64,000 bases of DNA from Maylandia zebra (Eukaryota > Chordata > Actinopteri > Cichliformes > Cichlidae), in assembly GCF_041146795.1 (NCBI RefSeq), contig NC_135173.1, positions 68,982,751 through 69,046,750 on the forward strand, in the 5' to 3' direction. Made by a program: the position numbers and the translations under genes. The notes under the pieces are model-generated. The model made no database searches and was not told where the DNA came from. It was given only the letters and a program-made list of their open reading frames with translations. Of this stretch, positions 46,049-64,000 are shown one piece after another. Position 1 is the first letter of the stretch; each line of letters starts with the position of its first letter.

Positions 46049-46620
46049 TAAGATAAGATAAGATAACCTTTATTAGTCCCACACGTGGGAAATTTGTTTT
46101 GTCACAGCAGGAAGTGGACAGTGCAAAAGTTATGACGCAAAAATTAGAATACAATAAGAATAAATACAGTACACAACTGTACAGAATAGAATAAAATAAT
46201 ATACTATATACAGTAGAATAAAATAGAATAAAAATATACAATAAGATAAAAATAGAATACGAATGCTATATACAACTGAGTAAAAATACAACGATGACAG
46301 AAAGGATTATTGCACTTAGTGTTATTGCACATGTGTGGATGTGTGTGCTTGATCAGTTAAAGTCTTTATTATGGAGTCTGACAGCAGTGGGGAGGAAAGA
46401 CCTGCGAAATCTCTCCGTCCCACACCGTGGGTGCCGCAGTCTCCCACTGAAGGAGCTGCTCAGTGCTGTCACAGTCTGCTGCATGGGGTGGGAGATGTTG
46501 TCCATCAGGGATGACAGCTTAGCCGCCGTTCTCCTGTCACTCACCACCTCCACTGGGTCCAGAGGGCATCCTAGAACAGAGCTGGGAGAAGATTAGACTT
46601 CTGTTGTAGACAGAATGCAG
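46049..46620 (-). mobile_element. LINE 3' end with GATAA tail
   Basis: Minus-strand frame 46553-46353 encodes a LINE C-terminus: VVSDRRTAAKLSSLMDNISH, then LRHPRCGTERFRRSFLPTAV, then RLHNKDFN and stop. The 3' UTR ends GGGACTAATAAAGG plus about four TTATC units (46049-46070). It inserted next to the Tc1 remnant. The exact clade is not assigned. Confidence 0.82.
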
Positions 46621-46689
46621 CGGCTGTGTTCAGCTGTTACATCTGCCAAAGGAGACACTTTAAAACATATTTATATGATTTTTATTAAA

Positions 46690-46960
46690 TAAGGGTAGCA
46701 TGGTGGCATGCCTGTTGCCTCACAGCAAGAAGTTCCCGAGCTTAACGCCGCCATGTGGGTGGGGTCTCTCTGTGTGGATGTTCTCTACATGAGTGTGTTC
46801 TCTCCGAGTACTCTGGCTCTCCGCCACAGTCCAAACACATGCAGGTAGGAGGGTGGGGTTCACTGGACATTGTAAGCTGTCCATAGGCGTGAATGTGAAC
46901 GCTTGTTTCCCCACCTGTCACCCTGTGGCAGCCGGGACAGGCTGCAGTTTGACTGTAGCC
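46690..46960. repeat. Interspersed repeat, fish-wide type, family not named
   Basis: Text such as TAGCATGGTGGCATGCCTGT, TTGCCTCACAGCAAGAAG, CACAGTCCAAACACATGCAG and GGGACAGGCTGCAG is the worn core of a very common fish repeat. The termini are not clear, so the class (SINE or short DNA element) is open. Confidence 0.6.
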
Positions 46961-46977
46961 CCTATAATACATAACTA

Positions 46978-47330
46978 TGCAGCCCAGTGAGTATAAAATC
47001 CACAAAACTACACATCAGGTTTTTCAGTTACAAACACGGGTGTAACTTCAGTTGGTTTTGTTTTTTGTTGCTTAAATTCACACAAAGTGTCAGAAACCTG
47101 CAGTGTGATGAAAACACTGGTCACCAAAATTCAAACCTAATTTTTCAGGATTTGTTGGGTTACCCCTCTGAGTCCAAAATATAATTGGACACTTTTGACT
47201 ACAGTTAGATTTTACGTTTGTATTTTACCTTTAATTTTTCTCCTTGTTGTTGGTCGACATGGGACATTTTTTGTGATGACCTTAGAAAATTACCATTTCT
47301 TCCCACACAAACGTGACAATAGTACTCAGG
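46978..47330. repeat. Repeat copy related to 62995-63900
   Basis: Shares an ordered series of words with the right end of the window: GAGTATAAAA versus AAGTATAAAC, GCTTAAATTCACACAAAGTG versus GCTTAAATTACACAAAATG, CAGGATTTGTTGGGT versus CATGATTTGTTGGAT, and TTGGTCGACATGG in both. Class unknown. Confidence 0.6.
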
Positions 47331-47389
47331 GAAAAGAAGAACTTATTTATATAAATATATGTCTACATCCTCCTACCTATCTATACATA

Positions 47390-48662
47390 GGTAGGTAGAT
47401 GGAATTGGAAATGTTAAATATTTGGTTCTGATCAACGAGATCTCAGATTTGTTATAATCTTTAAAGCTGAGTGAATGTTTTGTCCTACCTGGATATAAGG
47501 TGTTAACCAAATACCTCCTCAAAAACTGAATATTGCATTTTTCATTAACCAAGTCAAGACCATCTAGTTTAATTTTATGTAAATTTGGAGTCGGTATATT
47601 TGAAAAATTGTTCTTTACCGTATTTACAAGGACTGTTGGGATATTCTGTGAGACCTTTTTATAGAGCTCGGATGAGCAACTCATGTCATATTTCTCATTA
47701 AGCCTGTTTAATTCAAGTATATCTCCATTTTCATCCATTATATGTGTCACAGACCAAATTTGTTTTGTCATCCATTCTTCCACAAACATAGATTTCCCCT
47801 GATTCAATATCACCCTATTGTTCCACAGTGGAACGTTGTGGGGACTAAAGTTATGTTTAAACATTAATTTCCAATTTAACAAAACTTGTTGATGAAATTT
47901 GGAACGTTTTATGGGTAGTTTACAAATTTCAAAATCACACACTAAAAGGAATTGGATCCCCCCAACTTTGTTGAAAATAAGAGATGGTATCAAGCACCAG
48001 ATCTCATTATCATTTTTCAAGAAAGATCGGAGCCAATTAATCTTTAAAATGCCATTCATTATTTCAAAATCGATTGCTTTTAAACCCCCCTCTTCATAAT
48101 CTTTTATCAAGTCCCTGTTACTAACATAATGATGTTTATTTTTCCATATGAAATTAAAATTCACCTTATTGATGTCTTTTATAATTCTTGGTGGGATGGC
48201 TAGGGAACAAGCTGGACAGATTCATCTGGACAAAGATTCAACCTTGGTCAACATTATCCTGCCGAACAACGTTAAATCTCTCTGTAGCCAATGGTTCAGA
48301 GTTTTTTTGCATTTGTCAGTTGTATTCTGAATATTCTTTTCTTCACTATCAGCCATGCATTTAGTTATCCAGATTCCAAGATATTTGATTTCATTTTTGA
48401 CAGGTATATTGTACAAAGAAGAGTGAGAACAATTGTGGATACTCATGAGTTCACATTTGTCCAGGTTCAGCCGTAGTCCAGAAGCATCAGAAAAGATCTT
48501 TATTGTATCTAAGGCCAATGGAATTTGTTCTTTATTTTTTAGAAAGACTGTTGTATCATCGGCAAGCTGACTTATTATTAATTTGTGGTTATTTATGTCT
48601 AATCCTTTGATGTTTGAATTTATGACAGTAATAGCAAGTAATTCAGTGGCTACAATAAATAA
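47390..48662 (-). mobile_element. L1-like LINE ORF2 fragment
   Basis: Minus-strand text starts with an RT catalytic-box region (ISQLADDTTVFLKN, about 48530-48580) and continues KIFSDASGLRLNLDKCELMS, YLGIWITKCM and LTLFGRIMLTKVESL. One further frame (48164-47373) reads FNFIWKNKHHYVSNRDLIKD and GGLKAIDFEIMNGILKINWL. This order is that of L1/Tx1-clade elements. The copy is 5'-truncated and has at least one frame change. Confidence 0.82.
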
Positions 48663-49000
48663 AAGATGTTAGCATAACATAAACAGTGAAGCTGGAGGAT
48701 GAACGCTAACTTTTTTTCCTCTCGATAAAAGTTAACGTGAGGGTTCCTCATGGTTAGAGACAAATGCAGTCGCATGGCAGGATGCTGTAAACAGACCAAA
48801 CTTCAGCCAGGAGAACAACTGAGATAATCCATCCACAATACGAGGTTAGTCATTCATATACTGCTGCATGGGCTGGGCTGCAGCTACATGGTAAGGGTTT
48901 AAACACTGAGCTTTAAAATAAACAGTGATGATGAAAACGGAGAGAGACCGACAGTGATCACTGACTATTTTAGGGGTGTTTCAGATTAAATAGAACAAGA
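48663..49000 (-). repeat. Repeat family copy B (shared with 39430-40100 and 56740-57450)
   Basis: On the minus strand: GACTAACCTCGTATTGTGGA, TGGATTATCTCAGTTGTTCT, CAGCATCCTGCCATGCG and TATGTTATGCTAACA, in the same order as the two other copies. It abuts the L1-like fragment. Confidence 0.75.
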
Positions 49001-49119
49001 TACAAAGCTTATTTTAATAAACAACAGTGTCATATGCAAAGCTAGGATGGGACTAGGGGTGGCAAGAGAGCATTTTAGGGTGGCACATGCCAGCCCATGC
49101 CAGCCCCGTAGATCTGCCT

Positions 49120-49378
49120 TGTCGCAATATCGACGCAACATCGTCACTAATCGGCTTCCATACTTCAGTCCCGCTGCCTTTGAGGACGTGACGGGTCGGG
49201 TCTGTGGGCGGAGCTCGGGTGGTGGGTTCTATGCTGTGATTGGTTGGGAGCGGCTCTTTCCTCGCGGTGCTCCTCCCTGACTCCCCACCACATTCAGTCC
49301 AGTACCGGCTGCGGAGGGTCGAGTCTCACCGGGGAGCGTCTTCAATTTGTCCACATCGAGCACCGAGCAGCCGCCATC
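49120..49378 (+). promoter_or_regulatory. gpi: gpi CpG-rich promoter and 5' UTR
   Basis: CpG-dense DNA with GGGCGGAGC (49207) leads to the start codon, whose context GCCATCATGG fits a Kozak site. No TATA box is clear. Confidence 0.5.
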
Positions 49379-57725
<8,347 letters not shown>

Positions 57726-57908
57726 ACGTTGAGCCCGCGTTAGCCGACCTCATCCTCCATCCTCATTGGCTGAATGATGTTTGTCTTGTCGTACGCTGTG
57801 AGCACTTCCTGTCTGTTATCTGTGTGCTAAGAGTCTTCACGTGTAGACGAGTCCTGAAAACGTACACGTTTGTGTAGGTGACCATGCCCAGTCAACTGTG
57901 ACTTTCAA

Positions 57909-57914
57909 AATAAA
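57909..57914 (+). promoter_or_regulatory. gpi: gpi polyadenylation signal
   Basis: AATAAA 184 bp after the stop, followed by TGTTTGTCG and GT-rich DNA. Confidence 0.75.
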
Positions 57915-57919
57915 AGCCT

Positions 57920-59411
57920 GTTTGTCGCCAATGCTGTGTTTGGTTTCATTGTGAGGTCACAGGAAATGCTTCTGTCCAATCAGTGAGCTTGTTTAAAGGA
58001 GAAGTCTGCTTCAGCAGTCAGGTAATTACTGATTACTGATCAGGTGTGATGTTGGACTGGCCTCGCTGGACGACGGGGGGGTGCTGAGCTGAAGCCTCGC
58101 GCTGATGTTTGGGGCGGGACGAGGGAAATGCTGTTGGCGCTGCACAACAAGGCCGTGCTGGTGACACATGAGCAACAGGTAACGCACACCTGTAATGCTC
58201 ACTGGTGCTGATTTTACACACCTGCTCTGAACTTATCATCCAATCAGAGGTCAGCAGTACCTATGCAAAGCAAATTTAAACTCTTCTGTGACAGAGCGTG
58301 GTGACTCACAGCCAAACGACCGTTTTAAACCTTTTCTGGTGGAACAAAAGCACCTGATCCCAGTTCAAACAGGTGAGTTATGACACAGCGTGTACAGGCG
58401 TTCAGTTCCTGCGTCAGCCGGCGAGCATGTTTATTTTAACATGACTCACTGCAGAGCCTCTAGTGGACATCAGGGGAACTGCAGGTGTGGAAGCGATGAA
58501 GGGTGCTGAGTCTTGACTTCCTGAAGTTGAACAGTTGTTATTAAGACGTTTAAGATAAAGTAGGATGATTTTGATCTGGATCAAGCAAAGGTGCTCTTAT
58601 TTTAAAGCCCTAATATTGAATGAACTCTTTAAAGCCTGCTAGGAGTTTAACGTTTGTGTGGAGCAAACATTGATTAAAAACAGCCGCATGCCTGCTCCGA
58701 CCTCCGTGCACAAATGCATCGTTTGTGCTTCAGTGAGCGCCAGCCCGCTCAGACTGGACGAGCAGGAAGCGATCAGATTTCTGATGGCTGCGCTCCAACT
58801 GGCACTCAGTTTACCCTCAAGGGTTTTTTTGCACTAATAAAGTGGAGTAAAGTATTTTGTCAATTATATCATCAGTTATATCGTTATTGCAAATTTTCAA
58901 ATGTATATCGTGATATTTTTGGTCATATCGCCCTGCTCTAATTACCAGGCCTCTGCAGAACTTCAACACATGCTGATGAGGCCGTTTAAATCAGCTGTGC
59001 TGGATCAGGGACATGTCTAAGACCTGCAGGACACCACCTCGAACAGACTGTAGTTAAGAGGACAGGCTGCACAGTGGGAACATGGAGCTGTCGTGTTGCT
59101 GCCATCCGATTACAAACAGGCTCGTATTCTTATTAAAGATGTTCGTTTAAGTGGAAATATCTGAATTACACATTATCCTGAGCTTTTTGATCAGGGTTGA
59201 ATTTATTCTGAAATAAATAACTGAAAGTTAAAACATCAATAACTCAAAGGTACAATTTTACTTTTATTTTGAAATTTTAATTTATCCAAACTTCATGTGA
59301 CTCTGAAATTATTTTCAGTTTGAAGTTTTCTAATTATTTCCATATATTTACATTTATATTTGTTAACACTTTACGTTTCTAAGCCGTCATCTCTAACTGG
59401 TTTCCTCTCAG
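57920..59411. other. Intergenic between gpi and the hsd17b2-like remnant
   Basis: No coding frame resembling the missing hsd17b2 exons was found. The only recognisable piece is a hAT-like end at 58845-58941. The DNA at 59150-59400 is AT-rich. Confidence 0.5.
58845..58941 (-). mobile_element. hAT-like terminal fragment
   Basis: On the minus strand it begins TAGAGCAGGGCGATATGACC and runs on with words that match 38957-39045 (TTTGAAAATTTGCAATAACG versus TTTGAAAATTTGCGATAACG). Only the end of the element is present. Confidence 0.7.
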
Positions 59412-59706
59412 TCACCTTTGGGAACGAGGGGGCCGCCACTCGCCGCGGAGACGAGCTTCTTGCCACCTTCTCCTCCATGGCTCGGGCGGAGGAGACATCT
59501 ACGCGGTGTTCTGGCCCGGATGTCACGGCAGTCAGCCGAGGATCCGTCTCCCGTGGCGAATGCCGTATGTCACGCTCTGCTGGCAACCCGGCCCAGACCG
59601 TTGTACGTTCATTGACCGCCGCCATGTTCGACCCGTTTTTAAACACACCAACTGTCAGGCGGCGGAGCTTCAACACTCGAGCTTAAACGAGACACTCTGA
59701 AATAAA
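59412..59706 (+). pseudogene. hsd17b2: Remnant of an SDR gene, probably hsd17b2 last exon
   Basis: A good acceptor (TTTCCTCTCAG, ending 59411) is followed by CpG-rich, protein-like text split over three frames. First comes DELLATFSSMAR (about 59450-59485). Then comes SRQSAEDPSPVANAVCHALL plus ATRPRPLY (about 59545-59610), which fits the SPV-x-A-x-x-ALLA-x-RP-x-x-Y end shared by HSD17B2, HSD11B2 and kin. Last is KHTNCQAAELQHSSL (about 59640-59690). AATAAA follows at 59701-59706. At least two frameshifts separate the parts, and no upstream exons are seen back to gpi. In human, HSD17B2 lies next to MPHOSPH6 and faces it tail to tail, as here. The family call is an inference; another SDR9C gene is possible. 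Confidence 0.5.
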
Positions 59707-59720
59707 CACATCCTCCATCT

Positions 59721-59726
59721 TTTATT
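59721..59726 (-). promoter_or_regulatory. mphosph6: Candidate mphosph6 polyadenylation signal
   Basis: AATAAA on the minus strand about 270 bp past the stop. It lies 15 bp from the plus-strand AATAAA of the hsd17b2-like remnant, a tail-to-tail layout. Confidence 0.55.
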
Positions 59727-59993
59727 TACAGTCTGTGTTTTACTTCTTCAGAGGTCTGAACTAACCTTCACCTCCTCATGACGAGCAAACAAGTGGAGGA
59801 GGCGTGGCTTTAAACACCCCTCAGGTGAGTCACATACAGAGTTAAAAAACAAACAGGGAATAAACATGCAGCTCTCAGGAGCTCTGAGGCTGCTCGTGTC
59901 CTCCTCGTGGAATAAAAGCAGGATGTATAACATCCACACAGCTGCTGCTCCACGCCAGCCTCACGTCTAAAAACATCTGGAGCGCGAGCGTCT

Positions 59994-62586
59994 TCAGTCC
60001 TGAGGCTTCACGAATGCTCTCTTCGCCGCCTCGTGGTTCTCCTCGTCCGCCTCCTGCGCCACTCGCTCTCGCTTCGTTGCAAACTTCTTCTTCATGCTTC
60101 CAACTAAACTCTCGTACCTGCCGAGAAAAACAGCAGATGAGAGCCTCGCCTCACGCACTGTGTGTGTGTGTGTCTGTAATGAGCTACAGTAGGAACACGC
60201 AGCGCTTCAGCATCAGAGGGAAACAGTTCGTACCTCAGAGCCATTTCTTCATCTGTGACATCTGTTTGCATCCGGCTCAGGTCCTCCTCTTCCTCCTCCT
60301 CTTCCTCTCTGGGGTTCATCAGAGCCATCAGCTTCTGCAGGGACACACAGGACGGTTCCAGTTTAAATGCTGCAGAGCAAACACTCAGAGAGACTCGTCG
60401 TCCTGGGGTCAGGAGTCAGGGGGTAGGACAGAGGACCCAGGGTGAGGAGTCAGGGGGTAGGACACACCTGAAGCCTCCAGGTGACAGAGGCAGGGTCGTA
60501 CTGGGATGCTTCTGCTGCAGTTGTACAGCTGAGATCTTACAGCAATATTTAAACATGAATAAAACAGCTGGTCGTTTCCATGGTAACCTTCAGTCAGACA
60601 GTCCCTGCTGGTTTAAATCGAGGCTGATTATTGTTAAAAAAACGAAGAACAAACTGATGTTTCTTAGCTCTGTGTCCTCCCAAACACAGCAGTCAGGTAA
60701 TCTGACACTCCGCGAGGTCAGGGGTCAAAATAAAAACAGGAAGTGGGCGTGAAATGACACACACCTCGACTTCAGGATTGAAGCCTCTGAAGGAGAGTCG
60801 GCCATACTTCAGATCCTCGCAGGGAACGAAACTCCTCTCCTCGATGATCAGGTTCCTGCAGGAGCAGAGACGCCACAGTATTAAGAACACCTCCAGAATA
60901 ACATCATCCGCCTCCATGATCACATGACCTCTGACCCCTAAGTACTTAAATCACACTTCACTGTGTTCAGACTTCAAACTAGACTCCATTCAGAAAACTG
61001 CACATTAAGCAGCTGCATGAAGAAAGTCCTTTAACGACGGTGCGGCGAGGCTGTTATACTCCTAGAGTATTTAAAGTAGAATGGGAGGCAGAGCCTTCAG
61101 TTTTCAGGCCCCTCTTCTGTGGAACCAGCTTCCAGTTTGGATTCAGGAGACAGACACTATCTCTACTTTCAAGATTAGGCTTCAAACTTTCCTTTTTGCT
61201 AAAGCATATAGTTAGGGCTGGACCAGGTGACCCTGAATCCTCCCTTAGTTATGCTGCAATAGACGTAGACTGCCGGGGGATTCCCATGATGCATTGAGTT
61301 TTTCCTTTCCAGTCATCTTTCTCACTCACTATGTGTTAACAGACCTCTCTGCATTGAATCATATCTGTTATTAACCTCTGTCTCTCTTCCACAGCATGTC
61401 TTTATCCTGTCTTCCTTCTCTCACCCCAACCAATCACAGCAGATGGCCCCGCCCCTCCCTGAGCCTGGTTCTACTGGAGGTTTCTTCCTGTTAAAAGGAA
61501 GTTTTTCCTTCCCACTGTCGCCAAAGTGCTTGCACATAGGCTCGTATGTATTATTGTAGGATCTACTGTACAATATAACGCACCTTGAGGCGACTGTTGT
61601 TGTAATTTGGCGCTATATAAATAAAATTTAATTGAATTATACATTTTGCTTGAACTAAAGTGGGCGGAGCCTGAATGACGCTCATACGTACTCTTTAGCC
61701 TTGAGCTCGGGTAGGTCCAGGTACCAGTGCTCATCACTGATGATCCTCCGCTCGTCCTCCTCCAGCTGCTTCTTCGTCTCTGCATCCAGACGTCTCTGCA
61801 TGAACTGTGGACACACACACGTCACCTTCAGCTGACGTTTCTGTGAGGTTTTAACCACACCTGCGCTCATGAATGATTTACTGCACTCAGCTGTGATTGG
61901 CTGAGGTCTCCCTGCAGAGAACCACAGCTGTTTTTCTCAGTGTGAAATCTTCCACATCTGCAGACCAGATTTTTAAAGTAAAGGTGAAAATCAGCTGAGA
62001 GGGTTTCATTCTGATTGGTCAAGGCATCAGGCCCCAGAAACATCTTCTCCACGTTGGTTCAGCCTCCCCAGGAAACAAACCAGCACCCTGTAGGTTGTAA
62101 CCGCCCCCTGGATGTCATATCCGGTTCTGATACAGTTTTTAAAGCATGAATTTCAGCCGTTGTTCCCATTATTAGTGACGTAAAACAAATACCTGAGCAT
62201 CCACACCGGTTCAGATTCGCATCACGTGACAGATCATTTTAAAGTCAGAGCTTCTCTTTAGTGTCTCATACTCATACACACATTATTTATTAATAAATTA
62301 CATTTACAGCCTGTTATTAACTCTGCTGAACGCCGATTTACTCTCCAGGTCACACTTGACATCAGGTAATAAAATTTAGCTTCTGTGTGAGATTTAAAAC
62401 TTCATGTGAAGCAGAAAACCTTAAATCATCAGATTTCTGAGTGGAGTTATGCGCCGGCGCATTACAAAGCTAACGTTCTGCTAGCTATCGGCTGCTAGCT
62501 GCTCTCGCGTGTCCGTTAGCACGCGCAGCTTCACTCACCTTCATCCGCAGCAGGTTTTTGGACAGCTTCACCGACTCACTCGCCAT
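59994..62586 (-). CDS. mphosph6: M-phase phosphoprotein 6, exosome cofactor
   Basis: Nuclear and nucleolar protein that links MTR4 to the RRP6-bearing RNA exosome and helps trim the 3' end of 5.8S rRNA. Coding exons 62586-62539, 61804-61692, 60855-60765, 60334-60234 and 60117-59994 close to 158 aa (human has 160). Text in order: MASESVKLSKNLLRMK, FMQRRLDAETKKQLEEDERR, DEHWYLDLPELKAKE, NLIIEERSFVPCEDLKYGRL, SFRGFNPEVEKLMALMNP, an acidic run of eight Glu, DVTDEEMALRYESLVGSMKK and the end FVKPQD. The Glu run is longer than I recall in human. The exon 2 donor is GTACGT at 61691; using the next GT would break the frame. A LINE copy lies in intron 2. Confidence 0.97.
60405..60468. repeat. Two-unit tandem duplication, mphosph6 intron 3
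   Basis: GGAGTCAGGGGGTAGGACA occurs twice, about 32 bp apart, with similar flanks. Confidence 0.8.
61030..61636 (+). mobile_element. LINE 3' end, same family as 10247-10690
   Basis: Starts with a LINE C-terminal stretch (EAEPSVFRPLFCGTSFQFGF, LSLLSRLGFKLSFLLKHIV). It then has the shared 3' UTR (CAATCACAGCAGATGGCC, CCTGTTAAAAGGAAG, GGCGACTGTTGTTG) and an end GCGCTATATAAATAAAATTT. Inserted in mphosph6 intron 2 against the gene. Confidence 0.85.
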
Positions 62587-62726
62587 CTTTAATCCAAGAG
62601 AATGCGGCTAACCGAACCGGAGGACCCTCGGTGCTGCACACCGAGCTAACGCCACGCTAAACAGAGGCAGAAAGAACCGAGCGCCGAGCTGCTTCTCCAG
62701 CCCTGCTAATCGAGCTCTGATGTGCA
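62587..62726 (-). promoter_or_regulatory. mphosph6: mphosph6 promoter region
   Basis: CpG-bearing DNA directly upstream of the ATG (GAGCTAACGCCACGC, GAGCGCCGAGCTG). No TATA box. The repeat that starts at about 62731 limits it to roughly 140 bp. Confidence 0.45.
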
Positions 62727-62730
62727 GCCC

Positions 62731-63900
62731 AGGGGCGGATCTAGAGAAATTTTCTTAGGGTGGCAAAGAAATCAAATGGGGTGGCAAAATCAAAGCCTTT
62801 TCCCCCCAAACACTCATGCAGGTGGTTACATGTGGTTACATGATTCAAATGCAGTAAGTATGCACGTTTTTCATATAAATATAGTCGATAACTTAATTAT
62901 TGTCTGTAGCCCACATGATTACACACTTTAGTTACATAAAACATGTGAGTTTTGATGCTATGTACTGTATAGCCTGTATGATAAATAAATATGTAGCCCA
63001 ATAAGTATAAACACTAGAAAGCTACACAACATGGGGCGCTTCATTTACAAACACAAGTCTAACTTAAGTTTCACTGTTTTTGTTAGAAAACAGTCACATT
63101 GTTGCAGCTTAAATTACACAAAATGTCAGAAATCTGCACCGTCATGAACAAACATGTAAACCTCATTTTTCATGATTTGTTGGATGAACCCTGAGGTCTG
63201 AAATACAACCGGACATTTGTGACTCCTTTGAGTTTACGTTGTTTATGTCCAACACAGACATGTTGGGTAAATGTTTATAACTTGAAATGCAAATATAAAA
63301 CGTACATTTTATAAACATAAACAACTATTTATCTAAAAATGCAGCCAATACACCGTTTGTTTCATTTTCTACAACCATTTAAAAATATTACTAAAACTAA
63401 AATGAGAGAACAATCAGGTGTGGCAATAAGATGCCCCACAAATGATGTGTGCCAGTAAAAAACAAGTTTGTCCACCAAAAGACAAAAGAGCACAGGGACA
63501 AACCTGCAGGCCCGACAACAGCAGGTGTATCACTCCGCTGGTTTTCTACTTAGTGACAGTGTTTACGTTGCAAATGTGCCTCTGACAGTCATTAGTGCCC
63601 TCACTGACACACTAAACAAAACGACTACACAACAGAACGACTACACAACACACTAAACGTCACAAATCTGCCACATCTAAACTCTCTCTCTCTCTCGCTC
63701 TGTCTCGCTCGCCCTGTTACCGTCACTCCCCAAACTTTTCCCTCTTCCTAAACAACCAAATCCCACATGTTGACTTTTTTTTAATTGGTCGACATGGTGC
63801 ATTTTTCCACCAATAAGAAAGAGGTGGCTTTTTTCCTTTCTTTCCTGTTTTCGTGCTGTCCTTACAAAACGCTTAAAACACACACGTGACGACAGTATTT
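62731..63900. mobile_element. Unclassified, hAT-like element
   Basis: Begins GGGGCGGATCTAGAGAAATT, a start I associate with fish hAT-type repeats, and carries GGGTGGCAAAG and GGGTGGCAAAATC. From 62995 on it shares ordered text with 46978-47330. The right end is not clear and may lie past the window. No transposase frame. Confidence 0.5.
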
Positions 63901-64000
63901 AGAACGAAGCGTGGCTGATATATATATGATCATAACTCTGGATTTACTGGCCTGTAATTAAAATTTAAAAACTTTGAAGTCCGAACTTTCAATGTGGCTG

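Noticed and set aside
47373-48164. 263-codon frame as a host gene
   Set aside because: It is an L1-like ORF2 end with RT-flanking text upstream and at least one frame change.
59371-59676. 101-codon minus-strand frame (MLKLRRLTVGV start)
   Set aside because: It lies opposite the hsd17b2-like remnant, has no room for downstream exons before gpi, and was not recognised.
61688-61804. mphosph6 exon 2 ending at 61688
   Set aside because: This donor puts exon 3 out of frame; the GTACGT donor at 61691 gives the conserved KENLIIEE-type joint.

Overview
The window is vertebrate nuclear DNA from a ray-finned fish, probably a percomorph teleost; the species cannot be told from sequence alone. Genes are split into many short exons with GT-AG introns. 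The repeats are typical of teleosts: many short hAT-type elements, a Tc1 element, L2/CR1-like and L1-like LINE fragments, a tRNA-derived SINE and a Ty3-like LTR element. The proteins align well, from memory, with human orthologues.

Six host genes can be modelled from splice sites and protein similarity. They are chst8 (last coding exon only, +, 222-1247), kctd15 (+, 5 coding exons, 12015-17536), taf4 (-, 15 coding exons, 19699-36346), lsm14a (+, 9 coding exons, 37296-42549), gpi (+, 18 coding exons, 49379-57725) and mphosph6 (-, 5 coding exons, 59994-62586). All exon phases close without leftover bases in kctd15 (270 aa), taf4 (936 aa), lsm14a (427 aa), gpi (553 aa) and mphosph6 (158 aa). A broken last-exon remnant that resembles hsd17b2 lies at 59412-59706, tail to tail with mphosph6.

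Layout: 1-2.1 kb, end of chst8. 2.7-10.7 kb, LINE pieces and a 6.4-kb LTR element (a fossil) sitting inside a LINE and itself carrying a SINE. 11.6-17.6 kb, kctd15. 17.6-36.3 kb, taf4, convergent with kctd15; its introns hold a CAGACAGG-type minisatellite, a hAT element with a MITE and an open-frame Tc1 inside it, and two more hAT-like elements. 36.3-37.3 kb, a shared head-to-head promoter interval. 37.3-44.1 kb, lsm14a and its long 3' UTR. 44.6-49.0 kb, decayed transposons. 49.4-57.9 kb, gpi. 59.4-62.6 kb, the hsd17b2-like remnant and mphosph6. 62.7-64 kb, a repeat.

The genes do not form an operon or pathway; they cover Golgi sulfation, neural-crest and transcription control, TFIID, P-bodies, glycolysis and the exosome. 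The order chst8-kctd15-lsm14a-gpi matches human 19q13.11, and hsd17b2-mphosph6 matches human 16q23. taf4 (human 20q13) is the outsider. No clearly new biological system was found. The items most worth a second look are near-perfect inverted repeats in introns of gpi, kctd15 and taf4, an exon-like and promoter-like block inside a piggyBac-type element in a gpi intron, simple repeats flush against taf4 5' splice sites, and the hsd17b2-like remnant.
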